DNA of 6,924 bases from Bacillota bacterium. Lineage in GTDB: Bacteria; Bacillota; Clostridia; Christensenellales; Aristaeellaceae. The DNA lies in NCBI GenBank assembly GCA_023409955.1, contig JAEYQQ010000190.1, positions 1 to 6,924 of the forward strand. The letters are read 5' to 3'. The position numbers and the translations under genes are program-made. The notes beneath the pieces are model-generated. The model had not been told where the DNA came from, did no database searches, and worked only from the letters and a program-made list of their open reading frames with translations. Positions 1 to 4,615 of this stretch are shown piece by piece; the stretch's first letter is position 1; each line of letters opens with the position of its first letter.

Positions 1-105
1 GTATCAAGGCTTCCATTGGTAAGTTCGGGAAGACCATCAGGAAACACCTGGGAAAACTCAGCCGCATCCTGCCCCATACCTGGCTGCAATGCAGCCTGTC
101 CATTC
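1..105. repeat. Toxin-linker direct repeat, copy 1
   Basis: It matches 2022-2126 base for base without gaps, with 8 mismatches in 105 by hand alignment (about 92% identity). Both copies are translated in the same frame on the minus strand and encode NGQAALQ(P/L)GMGQDAA followed by FSQ(V/A)FPDGLPELTNGSLDT. Most of the differences change the protein little or not at all. The left limit is set by the window edge, so the repeat may be longer. Confidence 0.9.
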
Positions 106-296
106 CGCTGCCCTGCTCTGTCTGCATGATCCGGCTGGCCCATGGGAGGTTGATTTGCGTAAGCTACTTCATTTTGCAACTCCTGCTGATAAAAGTCCAT
201 GAACATCTGCAGGTATTCTACCGCGTCCCATCCCCCTTCCTGATAGAGCTGCAAAAATTGATTTAAATCTACAATATTTAGAATATCTCTCGCCAT
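1..296 (-). CDS. Partial protein carrying the toxin-type linker (C-terminus outside window)
   Basis: This reading frame runs off the left edge and has no stop inside the window. From the ATG at 294-296 it reads MARDILNIVDLNQFLQLYQE, continues with an acidic/aromatic stretch (GGWDAVEYLQMFMDFYQQEL), then a Gln/Gly/Pro-rich linker, and ends at the edge in FPDGLPELTNGSLDT. The last 35 residues match the linker before the toxin tip at 1478-2126, so this is probably the N-terminal part of a second polymorphic toxin whose tip lies outside. The start is uncertain: there is no good Shine-Dalgarno site before the ATG, and the frame stays open upstream to a stop at 372-374. A hydrophobic stretch in another frame lies just upstream (323-394), so the true N-terminus may have been lost by a frameshift. 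I do not recognise the N-terminal domain. It lies 147 nt downstream of the SseB-like gene and on the same strand. Confidence 0.6.
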   Translation of the reverse strand, partial: MARDILNIVDLNQFLQLYQEGGWDAVEYLQMFMDFYQQELQNEVAYANQPPMGQPDHADRAGQRNGQAALQPGMGQDAAEFSQVFPDGLPELTNGSLD

Positions 297-442
297 CTTT
301 ACCGGCTGGCTGCCGCCAATCAAACCACCGCGATGGGAGAAGCATAAGCGGCAATAAAAAAGACCGCCGCACTAAGTGCAAGCAGTCCGAGATTTTGTTA
401 AGTTCACCCTTTCGCAGTCACGTCATCAAATTAACCGCATGT

Positions 443-1180
443 TCACTCGCTCTTTATACTATAAAACGGCTGGTACCCTTTAACAACGCGCTGCCCAAAT
501 TCAGTATTCAAAGGTAGCATATCCAGCGTAATATCTTTTAAAAAGGGCCGACAAATCTCGCCCACTTGAGGAAACAGCTTATCGGGAGATACTTTCATGC
601 CAAGCACCAGCAGATACCCTGTTCCTTGCGAATCTGCCTTCCATAGCAAGTAAGCCAACTCCACCTGCTTTGTTTTCTTAAAATACTCCTTCAATTTTTC
701 CACCATGATTGCTGGATACTCTTTAGGTAAACCAATCATCAATGTTTCTTTACCATGCATGGTGACTGCATCTGGTTGACCATTTGAAAATACTTTCTTT
801 GGAAGAAAGACATTATCACTGAAAGGATTTATGACCACTCCTTGATATGGGGACCTTTCAGCCATAATCAGCTTTTTGTATTCGTCATATGTATATATTA
901 TTGTCTGATGTTGTTTGCCCTCAGGCCACTTGCCTAGCTCATTTCGGTCTGTAAATCCAACCAAGCATTTTCTCCCGGACGAATCACTTAGGCTCACCAA
1001 AGAAACAGCTACGTCCTCATTTAGAACAACACGGCCATGGCCATTCTTGTGTAAATTCTTTGAATCCACTTCAATTGGGCACAAGAGCCTTGCCTGATAT
1101 AATGCAGCAAAAAACTCCTGATCCTTAATCTGATTTTTTTTTAATAGGTGAATTGATTTTGAAAGAGATAGATTATTCAT
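443..1180 (-). CDS. SseB-family protein
   Basis: This 245-residue protein has the two-part layout of the SseB (enhanced serine sensitivity) family. Residues about 8-125 look like the SseB N-terminal domain: FFAALYQARLLCPIEV near the start, CLVGFTDRNELGKW at 72-85, and GVVINPFSDNVFLP at 114-127. Residues about 146-243 look like the C-terminal domain: MIGLPKEYPAIMVEKLKEYF, an AYLLW segment, and a closing GYQPFY. No signal peptide or membrane segment is seen, so it should be cytoplasmic. The biochemical role of SseB proteins is not settled; they often sit beside secretion and toxin-immunity loci. The gene follows the putative immunity gene by 7 nt and probably shares its transcript. The ATG start is preceded only by a weak, distant GGGG, which suits translational coupling. 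It could be an additional immunity or accessory factor for the toxin; that is inference from position. Confidence 0.8.
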   Translation of the reverse strand: MNNLSLSKSIHLLKKNQIKDQEFFAALYQARLLCPIEVDSKNLHKNGHGRVVLNEDVAVSLVSLSDSSGRKCLVGFTDRNELGKWPEGKQHQTIIYTYDEYKKLIMAERSPYQGVVINPFSDNVFLPKKVFSNGQPDAVTMHGKETLMIGLPKEYPAIMVEKLKEYFKKTKQVELAYLLWKADSQGTGYLLVLGMKVSPDKLFPQVGEICRPFLKDITLDMLPLNTEFGQRVVKGYQPFYSIKSE

Positions 1181-1187
1181 ATTTTAC

Positions 1188-1493
1188 TTAATATCCCCTT
1201 TCCACATAGATGCCATCTGGAAACTTACGCACAAATCCATACGCTGGGAAATCAGGATATCTAATCTCCCACATACATCCACACATCTTACACTTATACC
1301 ATTTATCTGCATACCATGCTATATTTAGCATTTCGGATTTGCCTATAAAATATGGTTCTTTAACTGTTAGCTCTTCATATATGCCCAATGATACCTGTTC
1401 ATCAAAGTATATTTTCATTTCCTCCATGATAGCCCATGAACTTATGTTTATTTCATGCCGCTGTATACATTCACATTCTATTCCCCGAACCAT
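1188..1493 (-). CDS. Small Cys-containing protein, probable immunity protein
   Basis: This 101-residue protein has no signal peptide or membrane segment, so a cytoplasmic location is expected. It is rich in aromatic and acidic residues. Its most distinctive part is residues 65-92, where WYKCKMCGCMWE (Cys68, Cys71, Cys73) is followed by PDFPAYGFVRKFPDGIY. The Cys cluster could bind a metal, but there is no second Cys pair after it. The start codon overlaps the end of the upstream toxin reading frame by 16 nt, and a GGAGG lies 10 nt before the ATG inside that frame. A small acidic cytoplasmic protein coupled to a toxin tip is the usual layout of a polymorphic-toxin immunity gene. I cannot name the immunity family from sequence alone. 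An alternative start at Met23 is possible but has a poorly placed ribosome site. Confidence 0.7.
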   Translation of the reverse strand: MVRGIECECIQRHEINISSWAIMEEMKIYFDEQVSLGIYEELTVKEPYFIGKSEMLNIAWYADKWYKCKMCGCMWEIRYPDFPAYGFVRKFPDGIYVERGY

Positions 1494-2126
1494 GATGAAT
1501 CGACCTCCGGTATAAAAATTTGATTACCACCGCCTGGCAATATGCCAGTGCCACCATTGATCACCTGTGGAGCTGCCGTTCCCTCAAAGATAACAGTGCC
1601 TTTGGGCACTATCACCTGTGTTATGTATTGTGCGGTATTACCCCATTTCGGATCTAGTGCTAAATCAAGTTGTGACTGCAGCCCACCATACTGTAGCGTG
1701 CGCGACATAAAACTTCGAACTTTTTTTGCAGCACCGCCATAAACACGATAGAATATTGTATCCTCCGTAAGTGTTATTTTAGTGTATACTGCTCCTGTAA
1801 ATGATATTGCAATGCTATAATCTAACGGTCCTGGATTTACTGGAGAATACCTTATCCTTAAGTTGTCAATTCCTTCCGCCTCTTCAGATATGTTACCATC
1901 ATTCCCCGACTCACCATCCGATTCTATTATACCACCTTCAGCATTTTGCGCAACACCTCCCTGCTGCCCATCATCCCCTTTCACCTGCGGCTGGCTCCCT
2001 TGCTCCAAGAAAGTATTGATGGTATCAAGGCTTCCATTGGTAAGTTCGGGAAGACCATCAGGAAACGCCTGTGAAAATACAGCAGCGTCCTGTCCCATAC
2101 CTAGCTGCAATGCAGCCTGTCCATTC
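1478..2126 (-). CDS. 5'-truncated polymorphic-toxin C-terminal region, possibly TNT-like
   Basis: The frame enters from the IS element and ends in an intact stop. Counting from the TTG at 2108-2110, residues 1-30 are the repeated linker and 31-90 are an acidic, Gly/Gln/Asn-rich spacer. Residues about 97-210 are a compact toxin-like domain with FYRVYGG (120-126), SFMSRT (133-138), LALDPKWGNTA (150-160), VIVPKGTVIFEGTAAPQ (166-182) and a closing LPGGGNQIFIP (191-201). The order Arg-Gly near the start, a VxxPxG strand, an Ala-Ala-Pro turn and a final Gly-Gly-Gly-x-Gln recalls the TNT/DUF4237 NAD-glycohydrolase fold; this is a by-eye resemblance and other ADP-ribosyltransferase-like folds are possible. 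No secretion signal or N-terminal delivery module remains. In frame, the sequence stays open into the IS end to a stop at 2153-2155, with no ATG before the repeat. It may be a silent orphan tip kept for recombination. Confidence 0.65.
2022..2126. repeat. Toxin-linker direct repeat, copy 2
   Basis: This is the second copy of the linker seen at 1-105. It encodes the joint between the lost N-terminal part of the toxin gene and its spacer and tip. The match to copy 1 stops at 2126, and the next bases (GATAAGGTACAATAAG) are the IS256-type left end. Confidence 0.9.
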
Positions 2127-2175
2127 GATAAGGTACAATAAGTTGCGCAAATTCAAAAAGGGATAAAAAGAGGAC

Positions 2176-2203
2176 AAGGAATGCAGGTCTCTGGTAGAAT
2201 GAG
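2176..2203 (+). repeat. IS256-type left subterminal inverted repeat
   Basis: The bases read AAGGAATGCAGG, then TCTCTGGTAGAATGAG. The reverse complement of 3431-3457 gives the same string with a one-base gap and a few changes. It lies between the IS left tip and the transposase start, so it probably forms part of the transposase binding region. Confidence 0.75.
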
Positions 2204-2238
2204 GTTGCGACACACCATTCGAAAGGAGACAGCAAACC

Positions 2239-3429
2239 ATGTCCGAGAAGATTGTACAGTTAAATGAGGAAATCATCAAGGGGCAAATCAGGGAATTGGT
2301 CCGTGGCAGCGTGGAAGAAACATTGAATGGGCTGCTGGAAGCAGAAGCAGAGAAGCTGACCCAAGCAGCGCGGTACGAGCGCAACGAAGGCAGGCAAGGA
2401 TACCGCAGTGGTCACTACAGCCGGAATCTTACCACAACATCAGGAGATGTCACGCTAAAGGTTCCCCGTCTAAAGGGGATCTCGTTCGAAACGGCAATCA
2501 TTGAGCGGTACCGGCGCAGGGAAAGCAGCGTAGAAGAAGCGCTCATCGAGATGTATCTGGCCGGCGTATCCGTCCGCCGGGTGGAAGATATCACAGAAGC
2601 GTTGTGGGGCAGTAAAGTATCACCAGCCACCATCAGCGAACTGAACAAGAAAGCATATGTCCACATTGAAGAATGGCGTAACCGTCCCTTGAAGGGCAAT
2701 AAATATCCGTATGTCTACGTAGACGGCATATACCTGCGGCGCAACTGGGGCGGCGTATACGAGAATGTAAGCATCCTGGTAGCTATTGCGGTGAACGAAG
2801 ATGGATATCGAGAAGTTCTAGGAGCCGCAGAAGGCATGAAAGAGGATAAAGCCAGCTGGCTGAGCTTCTTCCAATGGCTAAAAAGCCGAGGTCTGGATGG
2901 TGTTCAACTCATTGTGGGCGACAAGTGCCTGGGCATGCTGGAAGCCGCCTGCGAGGTCTTTCCGGATGCAAAGTACCAGCGCTGCGTAGTCCATTTCTAC
3001 CGTAATGTGTTCTCTGTTGTACCCCGTACAAAAGTAAAACTAGTAGCCAAAATGCTCAAAGCGATCCACGCTCAGGAAAGCAAGGCGGCAGCTCTTGCCA
3101 AGGCCAGGGACGTAGCCGCAGCACTTCAGGCAATGAAACTGAAGGAGGCGGCCAAGAAGGTGGAAGACAGCGTAGAAGAAACACTAGCCTATACAGCGTT
3201 CCCCTTTGAGCATTGGACCCGTATCCGCACCAACAACGTGATCGAGCGCTTGAACCGTGAAATTCGAAGGCGGACAAGGGTTGTGGGCACCTTCCCTGAT
3301 GGCAATTCTGCTCTCATGCTTGTCTGTGCCAGGCTACGCCATGTGGCAGGCACCCAATGGGGTAACAAAAAGTATATGAACATGAAGCACTTGGAAGTTT
3401 CCTTTGAGGATCCTTCCGTTGCCGGCTAA
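2239..3429 (+). CDS. IS256-family (mutator-type) transposase
   Basis: This 396-residue protein is full length for the family and uninterrupted. It cuts and joins the IS ends during transposition. The N-terminal part (1-150) holds the helical DNA-binding region, with RNEGRQGYRSGHYSR at 48-62 and VPRLKG at 75-80. The RNase-H-like catalytic core has Asp162 in YVYVDGIYL, Asp228 in LIVGDKCLGM, the CxxH motif Cys249/His252 in RCVVHFYRN, and Glu336 in NNVIERLNREIRRRTR, which continues to the family hallmark VVGTFPDG. All three acidic residues of the DDE triad are present, so the enzyme is probably active. The ATG is preceded by AAAGGAG with a 10-nt gap. It is oriented opposite to the toxin operon and is the only gene in the element. 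Confidence 0.96.
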   Translation: MSEKIVQLNEEIIKGQIRELVRGSVEETLNGLLEAEAEKLTQAARYERNEGRQGYRSGHYSRNLTTTSGDVTLKVPRLKGISFETAIIERYRRRESSVEEALIEMYLAGVSVRRVEDITEALWGSKVSPATISELNKKAYVHIEEWRNRPLKGNKYPYVYVDGIYLRRNWGGVYENVSILVAIAVNEDGYREVLGAAEGMKEDKASWLSFFQWLKSRGLDGVQLIVGDKCLGMLEAACEVFPDAKYQRCVVHFYRNVFSVVPRTKVKLVAKMLKAIHAQESKAAALAKARDVAAALQAMKLKEAAKKVEDSVEETLAYTAFPFEHWTRIRTNNVIERLNREIRRRTRVVGTFPDGNSALMLVCARLRHVAGTQWGNKKYMNMKHLEVSFEDPSVAG

Positions 3430-3430
3430 T

Positions 3431-3457
3431 CTCATACCACCAGACCCTGCATTCCTT
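3431..3457 (-). repeat. IS256-type right subterminal inverted repeat
   Basis: This is the inverted partner of 2176-2203. It begins 1 nt after the transposase stop codon and is followed outward by TTTTGCGCATAATTCTTGACA, whose TGCGCA core matches TGCGCAA at 2144-2150 of the left end. Confidence 0.75.
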
Positions 3458-3471
3458 TTTGCGCATAATTC

Positions 3472-3477
3472 TTGACA
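3472..3477 (+). promoter_or_regulatory. Outward-facing consensus -35 box in IS right end
   Basis: TTGACA is a perfect sigma-70 -35 hexamer pointing out of the element. IS256-type ends are known to supply -35 boxes that create hybrid promoters with flanking -10 sites. Here the sequence 16-18 nt downstream (TGTACC, GTACCA, TACCAA) is a poor -10, so activity at this site is doubtful. Confidence 0.3.
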
Positions 3478-3514
3478 GTACCCAGTTTTTTATTGTACCA
3501 ATATAGGACAGTCA

Positions 3515-3553
3515 AAGGGCGACTGGTAGGTTTATGCCTAACCAGCCGCCCTT
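3515..3553 (-). terminator. Hairpin downstream of the tail-fibre remnant
   Basis: The arms are AAGGGCGACTGGTAGG (3515-3530) and CCTAACCAGCCGCCCTT (3537-3553), around a 6-nt loop. The pairing is better in the minus-strand RNA, where the one internal mismatch becomes a G-U wobble, leaving one bulged base. It lies 65 nt past the stop of the tail-fibre remnant. There is only a short U run after the stem, so it is a weak or Rho-assisted terminator or a 3'-end stabilising structure. The rest of 3500-3617 shows no gene. Confidence 0.5.
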
Positions 3554-3617
3554 CATTTTATGTTACGATATGTTTAGGTTGCTTGTAGACTAGGGTTGTA
3601 TACCTCTGAAGTAGCGT

Positions 3618-3998
3618 TTAGTTACCAATTGCAATCCAGTTTACTATACGATTTCCAGAGCCTGAAGAACCGGCCATACAAACCTGGAAGCCTGTTGCAG
3701 ATTCCGATTGTTTTTTCAACACGGCGATACTGGATGTTGCGGGATTTTGTGCATACGAGACTACAATGGTTGGGGTGCTAGAGAAGCCGGAAAAGTTAAC
3801 GCTCGCCCAGGAAACACCTGATATGGTAACACTTCCTCTCCTCACGATATATGGCAGCCGCGCTTCTGCCAGTACACCGGAATTAATGGTGTCAGCCCCT
3901 TGATAATGGCTGGCCGCCGCAGCTCCAATGTTGGCAGGAGTAATTTGAAGGGAAGACCTAGCGGCGGCGGCTGAAGTAGCACCTGTACCTACACGGGT
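3618..3998 (-). pseudogene. Phage tail-fibre/collar protein, C-terminal remnant
   Basis: The frame ends in a real stop (3618-3620) and reads back to about 3998. There the recognisable protein begins with TRVGTGATSAAAARSSLQI, a joint typical of tail-fibre proteins that precedes repeats of the form ITPANIGAAAASHYQG and INSGVLAEARLP. It then ends in a compact C-terminal domain with VTISGVSWASVNFSGF, TPTIVVSYAQNP and the terminal NWIAIGN. Such ends form the receptor-binding tip of phage or phage-like particles. The N-terminal shaft and attachment domain are missing: at about 3990-4010 the sequence turns into an RHS fragment coded on the other strand. A GTG at 3843-3845 opens a 75-residue frame, but it lies inside the conserved domain and has no ribosome site, so it is not a likely start. 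Confidence 0.7.
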
Positions 3999-4505
3999 AA
4001 TATCAATGGCAACCTCATGGAATTTAAGGAAAAGGTAGGGACAGGCTATACCAAGTATGCCACCACTTTCGGTTATGATGAGGAGAACAGGCCCACGACC
4101 TTAACCTATGGTGATTCCAGCAACAAGCTGACACAAGCCTATGATGGCATTGGGCGTATCAAGAGCCGTACACTTACTGTTGGCGGGAGAGCTCATAACA
4201 CTTCCTATACCTATGAGGCAGGCGCCTACGGCGCGGCCAGCACCACCACGCTGATCAAGAGCATCAACCAGGATGGGAAAACAACCACCTACACTTATGA
4301 CAATGCTGGAAATATACAAAGCGTTGATACGCCTTATAACCCCATCCAGGTGGAGGATTTGACAGGCAAGCTGTACGAACAGGGTGGCAAACGTTCTGGC
4401 CCAAGGGGCTTGGAGCATCTCGAAGTTCAGATCGCGTCCCAACGCGTCCGCATCTGTATTTTAGAGACGGAATACATTACCTTTACTAACCATATATTAC
4501 TATAA
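3990..4505 (+). pseudogene. RHS/YD-repeat protein fragment
   Basis: The frame reads YTGNINGNLMEFKEKVGTGY from 3990, followed by YD-repeat units: TTFGYDEENRPTTLTY (about 16-31 counting from the ATG at 4017), LTQAYDGIGRIKSRTL (38-53) and TYTYDNAGNIQSV (91-103). These tyrosine-aspartate repeats build the cocoon shell of RHS toxins and wall-associated proteins. Full-length proteins exceed 1000 residues, so this is a small internal piece with no N-terminal delivery region, no core motif and no toxin tip. YD character stops near 4330. The rest of the frame to 4505 is not RHS-like and may be unrelated DNA joined on. The ATG at 4017 has no ribosome site and is probably not a true start. Confidence 0.75.
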
Positions 4506-4506
4506 T
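4477..4506 (+). promoter_or_regulatory. Possible promoter for the secreted binding-protein gene
   Basis: A perfect -10 box TATAAT lies at 4501-4506. The best -35 candidate is TTACCT at 4477-4482, with an 18-nt gap and only 3 of 6 matches. Transcription would start near 4512, placing the inverted repeat at 4531-4575 in the untranslated leader. Confidence 0.35.
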
Positions 4507-4530
4507 TAAAGTGATAATATCTGGTCTTAC

Positions 4531-4575
4531 TAGATTGTCGCCTGCTTTGGTTAATGCCATGCAGGCGACAATCTA
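4531..4575. repeat. Perfect 15-bp inverted repeat in the leader region
   Basis: The arms TAGATTGTCGCCTGC (4531-4545) and GCAGGCGACAATCTA (4561-4575) are exact reverse complements around a 15-nt spacer. No T-run follows on either strand, so it does not read as a standard intrinsic terminator. It ends 40 nt before the start codon of the next gene and could be an operator, a leader RNA hairpin, or a scar of a small mobile element. Confidence 0.8.
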
Positions 4576-4615
4576 AATAAGGTAAGGAAAATACATGCAT
4601 TACGTAGGAGAATTT

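Larger units (their letters stand above)
2127..3499 (+). mobile_element. IS256-family insertion sequence
   Basis: A single intact transposase gene is bracketed by related ends. The left end starts GATAAGGTACAATAAG followed by TGCGCAAA, resembling the GATAA-type terminus of IS256 itself. Within the ends, 2176-2203 and 3431-3457 are inverted copies (AAGGAATGCAGG then TCTGGT and ATGAG). A 10-base exact inverted match, GGTACAATAA, lies at 2132-2141 and, reversed, at 3490-3499. The right limit is uncertain: it is 3499 if that 10-base match is the tip, or about 3482 if the tip is GGTACTGTCAAGAATTATGC read inward. No 8-9 bp target duplication is visible for either choice. Length is about 1.36-1.37 kb, normal for the family. 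Confidence 0.85.

Noticed and set aside
169..381. A 70-residue minus-strand frame rich in Leu, Arg and Ser
   Set aside because: It is out of frame with the linker-bearing frame that matches the second copy at 2022-2126, and it starts at a TTG with no ribosome site, so it is a shadow.
1863..2141. A 92-residue plus-strand frame rich in Pro, Ser and Cys
   Set aside because: It is antisense to the toxin spacer and tip, with the odd composition expected of a shadow.
2058..2384. A 108-residue minus-strand frame across the toxin/IS joint
   Set aside because: It runs antisense through the transposase start and is out of frame with the toxin linker; it is a chance frame.
2117..3510. A target-site duplication flanking the IS
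   Set aside because: Comparing 8-9 bases before 2127 or 2132 with those after 3482 or 3499 gives no match.
3596..3781. A 61-residue plus-strand frame
   Set aside because: It is antisense to the tail-fibre C-terminal domain, which has clear family motifs.
4101..4442. A 113-residue minus-strand frame
   Set aside because: It lies opposite clear YD repeats on the plus strand and has no recognisable motif or ribosome site.
4531..4575. The inverted repeat as an intrinsic terminator
   Set aside because: There is no T-run after the stem on either strand, so it is listed as a repeat of unknown role.
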